Shown here piece by piece: positions 7,910-17,100 of a DNA stretch of 64,000 nucleotides. Each line of letters begins with the position of its first letter. Within the stretch, counting starts at the first letter, position 1. A model generated the notes under the pieces. The model did no database searches. It was given only the letters and a program-made list of their open reading frames with translations, and was not told the DNA's origin. Origin of the DNA: Exilibacterium sp. (GTDB taxonomy: Bacteria; Pseudomonadota; Gammaproteobacteria; Pseudomonadales; Cellvibrionaceae); assembly GCA_028280195.1 (NCBI GenBank), contig JANQMH010000026.1, positions 1 to 64,000 of the forward strand. The letters are read 5' to 3'. The position numbers and the translations under genes were made by a program.

Positions 7910-9571
7910 ATGAAAATTCTCCCGCTTGCCGCGTTTGCCGCAGCACTGCTGGCCCTGAGCGCCTGTGGCCGGCCGCCGGCTCCCGATGGGCCGGCAGCCG
8001 AACAGGCGGCTCCTGTAGCCGCCGGCACCCTCAGTCGATTCGATATCTACGTACCGGTTACCCTCAGCGCCGACCTCAGCCATCTCTCATCCAACCAGAA
8101 GCAGATGGTGTCGAAGCTGATCGATGCCGCGGCAATTATGGACGAGCTGTTCTGGCGCCAGGCCTATGGTGAGCGCCAGTCGCTGCTCGACAGTATCGAC
8201 GACCCTGCAGTGCGCCGATTCGCCGAACTCAATTACGGGCCCTGGGACAGGCTCGACGGCAACAAGCCGTTTGTCCCGGGTGTGGGCGAAAAACCACTGG
8301 GCGCCGGCTTTTATCCGGCTGATATGAGCAAGGAGGAATTTGAGGCGTGGGCCGAGCCCGGGAAGAAAGGGCTTTACTCCATGGTGCGCAGGGATGGGTC
8401 GGGCCAGCTCTCGCTGATTGCCTACAGCCAGCTGTACCGGCCTGAACTCACCCGGGCTGCGGCGATACTGCGCGAGGCCGCCGAGCTGGCGGAGAGTCCG
8501 GCATTCAGCAACTACCTGCGCCTGCGCGCCGACGCCCTGCTCAGCAATGACTACCGTGCCAGCGATATGGCCTGGATGGATATGCAGGACAATGCCGTCG
8601 ATGTGATTATCGGCCCCATCGAGAATTACGAGGACCGGCTGTTCAATTACCGCACGGCTTTCGAGGCCTATGTGCTGATTAAGGATATCGCCTGGAGCAA
8701 AAGGCTGGCGCGGCTGACGCAGTTTTTGCCGGAGCTGCAGCGGGGGCTGCCGGTGCCAGAGGCGTACAAAAGTGAAATGCCGGGCGCAAATTCACAGCTC
8801 AATGCCTATGATGTGATCTACTATGCGGGCGCCTGCAATGCCGGCGCCAAAACCATCGCCGTCAACCTGCCCAATGACGAAGAGGTTCAGCTCAGCAAGG
8901 GCGCGCGGCGGCTGCAATTGAAGAACGCCATGAAAGCCAAGTTCGACAAGATCCTGGTGCCGATAGCGGGTGTGCTGATTGCCGAGGAGCAGCGCCGGCA
9001 TATTACCTTCGACGCATTTTTCTCTAACACCATGTTTCACGAAGTGGCGCACGGTCTGGGTATCAAACGAACCGTAAACAGCGGCGAATCGGTGCGCACC
9101 GCCCTGAAAGACACTTCCACCGCTCTGGAAGAAAGCAAAGCCGATATCCTCGGCCTGTACATGGTCACCGAACTGTCTGCCAGGGGTGAGCTGGAAGAAG
9201 GCGAATTGATGGACAATTACGTCACCTTCATGGCCAGCATCTTCCGCTCTATCCGCTTTGGTGCCGCCAGCGCCCACGGCCAGGCCAATATGATCCGCTT
9301 CAATTTTTTCCAGCAGGCAGGCGCCTTCAGCCGCGATCCCCAGTCCGGCCTTTACCGCATTAATTTTGAAAGGATGCAGGCGGCCATGGTGGACTTGTCC
9401 CGCCTGATTCTCACTATTCAAGGTGATGGCGACTACGCCGCAGCCGTACAGTTGCTGCAGCAGCAAGGGGTTATCGGCGAGCAACTGGATGCGGATCTGC
9501 AACGCCTGGCGGCGCAGGGCATTCCCGTTGATATCACTTTTACCCAGGGTAAAGAGGTGCTGGGGCTGTAG
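7910..9571 (+). CDS. Dipeptidyl peptidase III-like (M49) zinc metallopeptidase lipoprotein
   Basis: A 553-residue exported lipoprotein: signal peptide with lipobox LSAC and lipidation at C19, then a Pro/Ala linker. The catalytic core has HEVAH (377-381) and EESKAD (407-412), the zinc ligands and helper Glu of M49-type peptidases. Animal and Bacteroides DPP III use HExxxH; the HExxH form with ALEE-KAD is that of the nudix-DPP III type, here without a nudix domain. It should cleave dipeptides or small peptides in the periplasm or at the outer membrane. ATG with AAGG upstream. It converges with a TonB-dependent receptor gene. Confidence 0.78.
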   Translation: MKILPLAAFAAALLALSACGRPPAPDGPAAEQAAPVAAGTLSRFDIYVPVTLSADLSHLSSNQKQMVSKLIDAAAIMDELFWRQAYGERQSLLDSIDDPAVRRFAELNYGPWDRLDGNKPFVPGVGEKPLGAGFYPADMSKEEFEAWAEPGKKGLYSMVRRDGSGQLSLIAYSQLYRPELTRAAAILREAAELAESPAFSNYLRLRADALLSNDYRASDMAWMDMQDNAVDVIIGPIENYEDRLFNYRTAFEAYVLIKDIAWSKRLARLTQFLPELQRGLPVPEAYKSEMPGANSQLNAYDVIYYAGACNAGAKTIAVNLPNDEEVQLSKGARRLQLKNAMKAKFDKILVPIAGVLIAEEQRRHITFDAFFSNTMFHEVAHGLGIKRTVNSGESVRTALKDTSTALEESKADILGLYMVTELSARGELEEGELMDNYVTFMASIFRSIRFGAASAHGQANMIRFNFFQQAGAFSRDPQSGLYRINFERMQAAMVDLSRLILTIQGDGDYAAAVQLLQQQGVIGEQLDADLQRLAAQGIPVDITFTQGKEVLGL

Positions 9572-9580
9572 CGCCGGTAT

Positions 9581-9604
9581 AAAAAAGGCCCGCTCTCGCG
9601 GGCC
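9581..9604 (-). terminator. Rho-independent terminator of the receptor gene
   Basis: On the minus strand a 7-bp GC stem (GGCCCGC / GCGGGCC, 4-base loop) is followed by six T's, about 30 bases after the receptor stop. The same stem core recurs in the terminator at 33794-33828. Confidence 0.85.
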
Positions 9605-9632
9605 TCAATCAGTATTGATGGGCGGCGCCTTA

Positions 9633-12419
9633 TCAGAACCTTATATCTACACCGGCGTAGAAAAAGCGACCGATAACATCGTATACGTCTGCGGCGGTGC
9701 CTGTTCCCGTAACGGTGTTTTCCGATGGCTCTGGAATATAGGGGGCATCTTCATCAAACGCATTTTTCACACCGAAAGAAAAATCGTAGGTGATATTCGC
9801 CTCCAGCGTATAGTTGAGCTGCACGTCGTGGTACCACTGCGCGTCCACTCTGTTAAGCGGCCAGTCCTCAAACGTGAAGTTGTTATCGGCCACCCCTTCG
9901 CCAATGAATCGGGTTGACCAGGCCGCCCTCCAGGGGCCCTGGGTGTAGACCAGCCGTGCCGTCGCTTTCCACTCGTTAAAGCCAGGCTCTTCGTAGTTGC
10001 TGTCGACTATATCGAAAATTTCCCGTTCCCAATCCTCCGTCCAGGTAACCAGGGCATTGACCGCCAGGCTGCCGTTGCGGACATCGGTGAGATAGTTGAA
10101 TTCCACATCGATGCCGGAGGTGTTCAGCTGACCGATGTTTTCCAGGCCAAAGTCCAGCCGCCGGATGATATTGCCAACTGAGGGATCTCTGAAAATACCG
10201 TCGCAGAACTGATTGTTGGGGAAGTCGCCGGCCGCGTAGCACTGATTGAGCTTGACCTGGGGATCGATCAGTTCGATAGCGTCCTCGATTTCGATATCGA
10301 AGTAATCGATGGTTATCGAACTGCCCTCGAGCCAGCTGGGCGTGTAGACGATGCCGAAGGTAAAAGTATCTGAGGTTTCCTCGATCAGATCCGGGTTGCC
10401 GGATTGAAAGCCGCCGGCGGAAGAGCCGTTGACACCGGGGTCGAAACCGGGCAGCGCGCCGACCGACGCACAGTTTGCCTGGGTATTGCCGGCGCGGCCG
10501 ACACCGCCGTTGGTACAGGGGTCGGTAAAGTTTCTAAAGGTTTCACTGCCGGGATCAAACAGCTCACTCAAATTGGGCGCCCGCACCGACTGGGCCTGGA
10601 CTGCGCGAAAGCGCACATCCGGGTGCGGTGAGTAGGTACCGCCGATCTTCCACTGATCGACCTCGCCGACGGTACTGTAATCGGCGAAGCGAATTGCTGC
10701 GTCCAGGCCCAGGTATTCAACCCCCGGCGCGCCGGCCATCAGCGGTACTTTTACCTCCGCGTATACCTCCCAGACATCGAAGTCCCCCTCGATGGGGGGC
10801 GAGGTGTTGGCAGAACTCAGACCGGCCGCCGCCAGCGGATCGGTGGTCTGCTCGAACTCCTCCTCGCGCCACTCTGCACCGACCGCCAGACCCATGGGAC
10901 CGGCGGGCAGATCGGCAATGTTGCCGGCAATGTTAAAAGCGGCGACCTGCTGTTCGATCTCTGCACCCGACCTGGCCGGCACTGCTACGAAATCCACAGC
11001 TTCCTGGCTGATGGAGCCGGTACCGAAAACATCGATCGGCACGCAGCCCTGGCTGCGCGCATCAGCGTCGACGCAGCGGAATCCACCGGGATTATCCGGG
11101 TCGGCCTCCACGATCAGCCCCTGTTGGAAGCGCAGCGTATTGAAGTCGCCCGTGGCAGTAATACTGGTGTCGGTATTGCCCCACTGATAGTAGGCCTCCC
11201 ACGTCCATTCGTTGATTTCGCCCTCGAGGCCGAGAGCGATGCGGGTAGTCTCCCGCTCAGCATCGTTTTTGCGCGGGCCGACCTCGAGGAATCGTTTGAG
11301 GAAGTTTAGGTTTGCAGGCACTGCCTCACCGGCATCGAGCCAGGTATCCAGAATCTCTTGTGGTATAAACGGATTATCCGAGGGCAGAACCAGTGGATCG
11401 TCACCGACCGTGATAAATAGCCCGGTAATGGATGGCTCGAGGTTGCTTACGGATTCAGTCTCCGTATAGGAACTCTCCAAAAACACACTCAGGGAGTCGT
11501 TTATGTCATAGGACAGGTTGAGAGCAGCGTCCTGTCGTTCCAGTGGTATCTGTATCCTGCGGAAGGCGGCGCGATTGAAACCGTCTTCGGCGCTGACGAA
11601 ATCCTTTGTCCAGCTGCCGTCGGCGGCCTGAGTGATGGTGCGGCCGCCCTGGGCAATAACGCTGCCCTGCGGCGCGAATGAGCTAAATGACCGGAAGTCG
11701 CCGAGATCGTTGTCAGACGCCGCCAGTGTTCTGTCTGAAGATTTAATTTCCTTCAAGTCCTGGTAACCGAGATGGAACATGACATTACCGCGATCATTGG
11801 CGAAGCTGGTGCCGCCGGTAATGGAAATGGTGCTGTCCTCGCCGTCGTTCTCATCACTGACGCCGCTGCGCAGACTGACTTCTACACCATCGATTCTGTC
11901 CTTGGTGATGATATTGACCACCCCTGACATCGCCTCCGACCCGTAAATCGCCGATGCGCCACCGGTGACGATTTCAATCCGGTCGACAAAGCCGTTGGGG
12001 ATGGAGTTCAAATCAACGACACTGGGGCTGAAGATGGCGCCGCCCACATGCCTGCGGCCGTTTACCAATACCAGTGTTCGCTCCTCTCCGAGGTTGCGCA
12101 AGTCGATGGTGGCGACACCCTGGGAAAACACCGTAAAGTTACTGTTGGTTTGCGATACCTCCGGTACCCCGGCGGAGGGTAGATCAAAGAGTGTATCGGC
12201 GATGGAGTTATTGGCGCTGATTTGCAGGGCCTCATTGTTCAACATGGTCACAGGTGCTACGGATTCCAGTCCGGATTGCGCAATGCGGCTGCCGGTAACC
12301 ACGACTTCTTCAAGCGTGTCTTCATCTGTCTGGGCGCCAACTACTGCCGGCAATGTCGCGAAAGCGGCGCCCGACATCGCAATGCTGATAGCATGCGCCA
12401 GGGCTTTCTTGGTCTTCAT
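9633..12419 (-). CDS. TonB-dependent outer-membrane receptor
   Basis: A 928-residue TonB-dependent receptor: signal peptide ending near VVGAQ, a TonB-box-like segment EEVVVTGSRI, a plug domain (VLVNGRRHVGG, RIEIVTGGASAIYGSEA, GVVNIITK) and a long beta-barrel ending in the aromatic residue F. It imports a substrate across the outer membrane using TonB-ExbBD energy. The ATG at 12419 is supported by GAGGAG upstream; the frame stays open to 12524 but has no signal-peptide character there. No adjacent periplasmic or inner-membrane transport genes indicate the substrate. A peptide or carbohydrate ligand is possible given the metallopeptidase next door. Confidence 0.93.
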   Translation of the reverse strand: MKTKKALAHAISIAMSGAAFATLPAVVGAQTDEDTLEEVVVTGSRIAQSGLESVAPVTMLNNEALQISANNSIADTLFDLPSAGVPEVSQTNSNFTVFSQGVATIDLRNLGEERTLVLVNGRRHVGGAIFSPSVVDLNSIPNGFVDRIEIVTGGASAIYGSEAMSGVVNIITKDRIDGVEVSLRSGVSDENDGEDSTISITGGTSFANDRGNVMFHLGYQDLKEIKSSDRTLAASDNDLGDFRSFSSFAPQGSVIAQGGRTITQAADGSWTKDFVSAEDGFNRAAFRRIQIPLERQDAALNLSYDINDSLSVFLESSYTETESVSNLEPSITGLFITVGDDPLVLPSDNPFIPQEILDTWLDAGEAVPANLNFLKRFLEVGPRKNDAERETTRIALGLEGEINEWTWEAYYQWGNTDTSITATGDFNTLRFQQGLIVEADPDNPGGFRCVDADARSQGCVPIDVFGTGSISQEAVDFVAVPARSGAEIEQQVAAFNIAGNIADLPAGPMGLAVGAEWREEEFEQTTDPLAAAGLSSANTSPPIEGDFDVWEVYAEVKVPLMAGAPGVEYLGLDAAIRFADYSTVGEVDQWKIGGTYSPHPDVRFRAVQAQSVRAPNLSELFDPGSETFRNFTDPCTNGGVGRAGNTQANCASVGALPGFDPGVNGSSAGGFQSGNPDLIEETSDTFTFGIVYTPSWLEGSSITIDYFDIEIEDAIELIDPQVKLNQCYAAGDFPNNQFCDGIFRDPSVGNIIRRLDFGLENIGQLNTSGIDVEFNYLTDVRNGSLAVNALVTWTEDWEREIFDIVDSNYEEPGFNEWKATARLVYTQGPWRAAWSTRFIGEGVADNNFTFEDWPLNRVDAQWYHDVQLNYTLEANITYDFSFGVKNAFDEDAPYIPEPSENTVTGTGTAADVYDVIGRFFYAGVDIRF

Positions 12420-12773
12420 GATAATGTTCTCCTCACAATTAGGCCTATATGCGGTCTTTACTTGTGCGTTCTCTGCGTAGCGAAACTGAGACGAAAGAGG
12501 TGTCAGCATCATCAATATATTCACTATATATTTTGAAAACTCTGCAAAAACAGATACTTGGAATGGGGAGTGTGCCGGCGCCTGCGGGCTGTATTAAAAC
12601 TTGGAAAAGAAAATGCCGGCGGACTATTTTTTTCGTTTTATTGCCGGTGGTGGATTGAGATGACAAAAAATTTTTGGCATGGGATGCCTTGTCGCTCATG
12701 CGAGCAAAAGGCGGCAGTGGGTCTGTTACATTGACAGACCCGACATTAACAGACTACTGAATTCGAACTGCAA
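12420..12773. other. Intergenic region upstream of the receptor gene
   Basis: No gene is supported here. The receptor leader contains an AT-rich inverted repeat, AATATAT-TCACT-ATATATT (12514-12532), about 95-113 bases before its start, which could be an operator or part of the promoter. A second perfect inverted repeat with 8-bp arms (GGGTCTGT / ACAGACCC) lies at 12719-12741 but has no T-run. Confidence 0.5.
12665..12688 (-). terminator. Possible terminator downstream of ettA
   Basis: On the minus strand GGCAT-CCC-ATGCC is followed by AAAAATTTTTT, about 85 bases after the ettA stop. The stem is only 5 bp and the T-run is offset by A's, so support is moderate. Confidence 0.4.
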
Positions 12774-14438
12774 TCAGGTTTTCAAAGCCTTGTACTTCAA
12801 GCGTTGCGGCTGTGCCTCGCTGCCTTTGCGTTTGACAAAGTCCGCGTGGTAGTCGGTGTAGTTGCCTTCAAAAAACACGATCTCACTGTTGCCCTCATAG
12901 GCCAGAATATGAGTGGCGATACGATCGAGAAACCAGCGGTCATGGGAGATCACCAGCGCGCAGCCGGGAAAAGTCAGGATCGCCTCCTCCAGGGCGCGCA
13001 GCGTTTCGATATCGAGATCGTTGGAGGGCTCGTCCAGCAGCAGTACATTGGCGCCCTGCTTCAAGGTATTGGCAAGGTGCAGGCGGCCGCGCTCGCCGCC
13101 GGAAAGTTCGCCGACACGCTTCTGCTGATCCGCACCCTTGAAATTAAAGCGCCCGACGTAAGAGCGCGAACTGACTTCATAAGCGCCGATACGCAATACG
13201 TCCTGACCGCCGGAGATCGCCTCCCATACCGTCTTACTGTCGTCGAGATTTTCCCGGCTCTGCTCCACATACGCCACCTGGACCGTATCGCCCAGGGTAA
13301 TGGCGCCGGCGTCGGCTTGCTCCGTGCCGGCTATCAGGCGGAACAGGGTCGACTTGCCGGCGCCGTTGCCGCCGATAATGCCGACAATGGCGCCCTTGGG
13401 CAGACTGAAGGTCAGATCGTCCATCAGCAGCTCGTCGCCAAAGCCCTTGCACACGCCGTTGAAGTCAATCACCTTGTCACCGAGGCGCTCGCCGGGGGGA
13501 ATATAGATCTCGTTGGTTTCATTGCGCGACTGGAATTCCTGCGATTGCATCTCGTCAAAGCGCGCCAGCCGCGCCTTGTTTTTTGCCTGCCGGCCCTTGG
13601 GGTTCTGCCGCACCCACTCCAGCTCCGCCTTGATCGCTTTCTGGTGGGCGGCCTCTGCCCGCGACTCCTGCGCCAGGCGCTGCTCCTTGGCCTCCAGCCA
13701 GGACGAGTAATTGCCTTCGTAGGGGATGCCGCGGCCGCGGTCCAGCTCCAGTATCCAGCCGGCGGCGTTGTCGAGAAAATAGCGGTCGTGGGTAATCGCC
13801 ACTACCGTGCCCGGGAACTGCTGCAGAAACTGCTCCAGCCAGAATACACTCTCGGCATCCAGGTGGTTGGTGGGTTCGTCCAGCAGCAGCATATCCGGGC
13901 GCGACAGCAGCAGCCGGCACAGGGCGACCCGGCGCTTTTCGCCGCCGGAGAGCCTGCTGACGTCGGCGTCCCAGGGCGGCAGGCGCAGGGCATCGGCGGC
14001 CACCTCCAGCTTGTGCTCGAGATTGTGGGCGTCCCAGGCCTGAATGATGTCCTCCAGCTCGCCCTGGCGCTTGGCCAGGGCGTCGAAGTCGGCGCCCTCT
14101 TCGGCGTAGGCGGCGTAGATCCCGTCCAGTTCCTGTAGCGCATCCTTGGCCTTGCGCACGCCGTCCTCGACATTGCCGCGCACATCTTTATCCGGGTCCA
14201 GCTGCGGTTCCTGGGGCAGGTAACCGACGCTGATACCGGGCATCGGCCGCGCCTCGCCGTTATAGTCGGTGTCGATGCCGGCCATAATTCGCAGCAGCGT
14301 CGACTTGCCCGCGCCGTTGAGGCCGAGTACGCCGATTTTGGCGCCGGGGAAAAACGACAGGGAAATATCCTTGAGAATTTCACGCTTTGGCGGCACCACT
14401 TTGCCGACCCGATTCATACTGTATACATACTGTGCCAT
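12774..14438 (-). CDS. ettA: Energy-dependent translational throttle protein EttA
   Basis: EttA is an ABC-F ATPase that binds the ribosomal E site and gates entry into elongation according to the ATP/ADP ratio. The 554-residue protein has two ABC cassettes: Walker A GLNGAGKST, signature LSGGEKRR and DEPTNHLD, then the P-site tRNA interaction motif region, then a second cassette with GGNGAGKST, LSGGERGR and DEPSNDLD. There are no membrane segments. The start MAQYVYSMNRVGKVVPPKR matches the known EttA N-terminus, so the ATG at 14438 is chosen over one four codons upstream. Probably monocistronic. Confidence 0.96.
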   Translation of the reverse strand: MAQYVYSMNRVGKVVPPKREILKDISLSFFPGAKIGVLGLNGAGKSTLLRIMAGIDTDYNGEARPMPGISVGYLPQEPQLDPDKDVRGNVEDGVRKAKDALQELDGIYAAYAEEGADFDALAKRQGELEDIIQAWDAHNLEHKLEVAADALRLPPWDADVSRLSGGEKRRVALCRLLLSRPDMLLLDEPTNHLDAESVFWLEQFLQQFPGTVVAITHDRYFLDNAAGWILELDRGRGIPYEGNYSSWLEAKEQRLAQESRAEAAHQKAIKAELEWVRQNPKGRQAKNKARLARFDEMQSQEFQSRNETNEIYIPPGERLGDKVIDFNGVCKGFGDELLMDDLTFSLPKGAIVGIIGGNGAGKSTLFRLIAGTEQADAGAITLGDTVQVAYVEQSRENLDDSKTVWEAISGGQDVLRIGAYEVSSRSYVGRFNFKGADQQKRVGELSGGERGRLHLANTLKQGANVLLLDEPSNDLDIETLRALEEAILTFPGCALVISHDRWFLDRIATHILAYEGNSEIVFFEGNYTDYHADFVKRKGSEAQPQRLKYKALKT

Positions 14439-14535
14439 CTGGCCGTCCACCTCATTCAGGGCTGCTCGCTAGTGCGCGCAAGGTACCTAATCTGCGCGGC
14501 CAATTCAAACACTGATCGATCGCGGCGGTGTCCCC

Positions 14536-15411
14536 TCAGCGGTACTTGCTCTGGCGATACTGGGCGGGAGACAGCCCGATGACCTGCTTGAACAGGCGGG
14601 AAAAATAATAAACGTCCTCATAACCCAGCGACAGGGCGATCTGCTTGACCGTCTGGCGGCTGGCGTCGAGCAGATCGCAGGCCTGCTGCATTTTCATATT
14701 GATGAAGTACTGGATCGGCGACTGGCCGGTGAACTGTTTGAACTTCTTGGAGAAATGGTATTTGGACAGCCGTACCTCGGCGGCCAGGGTATCGAGATTG
14801 AGCTGGCCGTGGATATGCGCCTGCATCACCGCCTGAATGCGCGGCCAGTCGATCTGCTTGTGGGTGGTCAGACCCTGCTGGCGCAGCAGCACAGCCAGGT
14901 AGCTCAGCAGGCTCTGTAATTGATGGCAGGCGTGGATCAGGTTGGGCAGCTGGTAGCGGCTGCTGCGCAGTTGGGTCAGCTCATCGAAACCGGCAATCAC
15001 CCGCGGCTGTAAGCCGATGCTGCGGCACGGGCCCTGCATCTGCAGCTGTGCGCCGAACTGCTGCGCCAGTTCGCCGTCGAAATGCAGCCAGTATATGCTC
15101 CAGGGGCGGCGCGCGTCGGCGCTGTACTCGTGGGGCATGGTCTTAGGCAGCAACACCAGATCGCCGCGGCCGACGCCGACCCGCTGCTGCCCGGCGTGCA
15201 GTTGCCCCTCGCCGGCGCTGCAGTATATCAACAGATAATTGTCGTGCTCGCGGCGCTGCATGCGATGGTGCTGGGCTGCCGGGTAATAGCCCGTGGCGAT
15301 CGGGTAGAGCGAGCGGGTCAGCGGGTGTCGCCTCAGCTGAGTCAGCTGCTGCTGCGGCATTAAAAACCGAATTCCGTCTGTCGGCAGTGGCCAGTCTGAT
15401 GTGATGCCCAT
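14536..15411 (-). CDS. AraC family regulator, probable MmsR-type
   Basis: A 291-residue regulator with an N-terminal cupin-type ligand domain (about 20-150) and a C-terminal pair of helix-turn-helix motifs (about 190-290), including the family hallmark GYEDVYYFSRLFKQVIGLSPAQYR at the end. It is divergent from mmsA. In Pseudomonas aeruginosa the mmsAB operon is activated by MmsR, an AraC/XylS-type protein encoded beside it, so the same role is likely here. The inducer is probably a valine catabolite such as 3-hydroxyisobutyrate (inference). Confidence 0.88.
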   Translation of the reverse strand: MGITSDWPLPTDGIRFLMPQQQLTQLRRHPLTRSLYPIATGYYPAAQHHRMQRREHDNYLLIYCSAGEGQLHAGQQRVGVGRGDLVLLPKTMPHEYSADARRPWSIYWLHFDGELAQQFGAQLQMQGPCRSIGLQPRVIAGFDELTQLRSSRYQLPNLIHACHQLQSLLSYLAVLLRQQGLTTHKQIDWPRIQAVMQAHIHGQLNLDTLAAEVRLSKYHFSKKFKQFTGQSPIQYFINMKMQQACDLLDASRQTVKQIALSLGYEDVYYFSRLFKQVIGLSPAQYRQSKYR

Positions 15412-15433
15412 TATATCTTACTGAAATATAAAA

Positions 15434-15449
15434 GATATTTTGAAATATC
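15434..15449. promoter_or_regulatory. Inverted repeat GATATTTTGAAATATC between araC-type gene and mmsA
   Basis: A perfect inverted repeat with 7-bp arms and a TG centre in the 170-bp divergent gap. GAAATAT also occurs as a direct repeat at 15423-15429 and 15442-15448 (19-base period), the kind of spacing AraC-family dimers use. It is the best operator candidate for the adjacent regulator. Confidence 0.5.
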
Positions 15450-15581
15450 CGGAAATCGTCTTTTTGCGCTATATGACAAGATAGTCCATTAAAAAGCCAA
15501 TTTCGTCAATCCTGGCGGGCCTCGGCCTGTGTTTAGATAATGCTATTGTTTAGCGACTGCCAGATGATACCGAGGTAAACC

Positions 15582-17087
15582 ATGTCCCAAGCACTGCGCA
15601 AAACCGTGCCCCTTTATATCGATGGCGAGTGGGTGGAAAGCCAGTCCGACCAGTGGATCGCCGTGACCGACCCGGCCACCCAGGAGGTGATCAGCCAGGT
15701 CCCCTGTGCCAGCGACGCGGAGATGGAGCGCGCCATCGCTTCCGCCGCCGCGGCTTTTGGCAGCTGGAAGGAAGTGGCGGTGCCGGAGCGGGCGCGCCTG
15801 ATGCTGCGCTACCAGCACCTGCTGAAAGAGCACCACGACGAACTGGCGGAAATACTCAGCCGCGAGACCGGCAAAACCTTCGAGGACGCCAGGGGCGACG
15901 TCTGGCGCGGTATCGAAGTGGTGGAACACGCCTGCAATATCGCCTCGCTGAGCATGGGTGAGACGGTGGAAAACGTAGCGCGCAGTATCGATTGTTATTC
16001 CTACACCCAGCCGCTGGGGGTGTGTGCCGGCATTACGCCGTTTAATTTTCCCGCCATGATTCCGCTGTGGATGTTCCCGCTGGCCATTGCCTGCGGCAAT
16101 ACCTTCATTTTGAAGCCTTCGGAGCAGGACCCGCTGACGCCGACACGGCTGGTGGAGCTGTTCGAGCAGGCCGGCGCGCCCAAGGGCGTACTGCAGGTGG
16201 TGCACGGCACCAAACAGCAGGTGGATACCCTGCTTACCCACCCGCAGATCAAGGCCATCTCCTTTGTCGGCTCCGTGGCGGTGGGCGAGCATATCTACCG
16301 CACCGGCACCGATAATCTGAAACGCGTGCAGTGCATGGTGGGGGCGAAAAACCACATGGTGGTGATGCCCGACGCCAACAAGCAGCAGGTAATCAACAAC
16401 CTCATCGGCGCCGGCTTTGGCGCCGCCGGGCAGCGCTGCATGGCCATCTCGGTGGCGGTGCTGGTGGGTGAGGCGCAGGCCTGGGTGGAGGACCTGAAAG
16501 CCGCGGCCGCGGCTATTCGCCCCGGCGCCTGGGACGATCCACAGGCGGCCTATGGCCCGCAGATCAACCCGCAGGCGCGCGACCGTATCCTGTCGTTTAT
16601 CGAAAAGGGCAAGCAGGAGGGCGCGCGCTGCGTACTCGATGGCTCCCACTGCAGTGTCGAGGGCTATCCCGACGGCAACTGGGTCGGCCCCACCATCTTT
16701 GCCGATGTCAAACCGGAGATGGAAATATACCGCAATGAAATTTTCGGACCGGTGCTGTGCGTGGCTGGCGTCGACAGCCTCGATGAGGCGCTGGCGCTGA
16801 TCAATGGCAACCCCATGGGCAACGGCACCTCACTGTTTACCGCCTGCGGCGCGGCGGCGCGCAAATTCCAGCACCAGGTGCAGGTGGGGCAGGTCGGTAT
16901 CAACGTGCCGGTGCCGGTGCCGCTGCCGTTTTTCTCCTTCACTGGCTGGCGCGGCTCGTTTTTCGGCGACCAGCACGCCTACGGCAAGCAGGCGGTGCGT
17001 TTCTATACCGAAACCAAGACCGTCACCTCGCGCTGGTTCGACGAGGATATTCCGGGCGGGCCCAATATGACCATTCAGTTGAAGTAG
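15582..17087 (+). CDS. mmsA: Methylmalonate-semialdehyde dehydrogenase (CoA-acylating)
   Basis: MmsA oxidises methylmalonate semialdehyde with NAD+ and CoA to propionyl-CoA and CO2, the last step of valine degradation. The 501-residue protein is a typical aldehyde dehydrogenase: [16 protein letters not shown], glycine-rich [12 protein letters not shown] and the catalytic Cys in GQRCM (about residue 286). Length and motifs match the CoA-acylating branch. It is the first gene of a five-gene same-strand cluster that covers valine breakdown from isobutyryl-CoA onward. Its expression is probably set by the divergent AraC-type regulator. Confidence 0.96.
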   Translation: MSQALRKTVPLYIDGEWVESQSDQWIAVTDPATQEVISQVPCASDAEMERAIASAAAAFGSWKEVAVPERARLMLRYQHLLKEHHDELAEILSRETGKTFEDARGDVWRGIEVVEHACNIASLSMGETVENVARSIDCYSYTQPLGVCAGITPFNFPAMIPLWMFPLAIACGNTFILKPSEQDPLTPTRLVELFEQAGAPKGVLQVVHGTKQQVDTLLTHPQIKAISFVGSVAVGEHIYRTGTDNLKRVQCMVGAKNHMVVMPDANKQQVINNLIGAGFGAAGQRCMAISVAVLVGEAQAWVEDLKAAAAAIRPGAWDDPQAAYGPQINPQARDRILSFIEKGKQEGARCVLDGSHCSVEGYPDGNWVGPTIFADVKPEMEIYRNEIFGPVLCVAGVDSLDEALALINGNPMGNGTSLFTACGAAARKFQHQVQVGQVGINVPVPVPLPFFSFTGWRGSFFGDQHAYGKQAVRFYTETKTVTSRWFDEDIPGGPNMTIQLK

Positions 17088-17100
17088 GCCGGGTTTGCCC

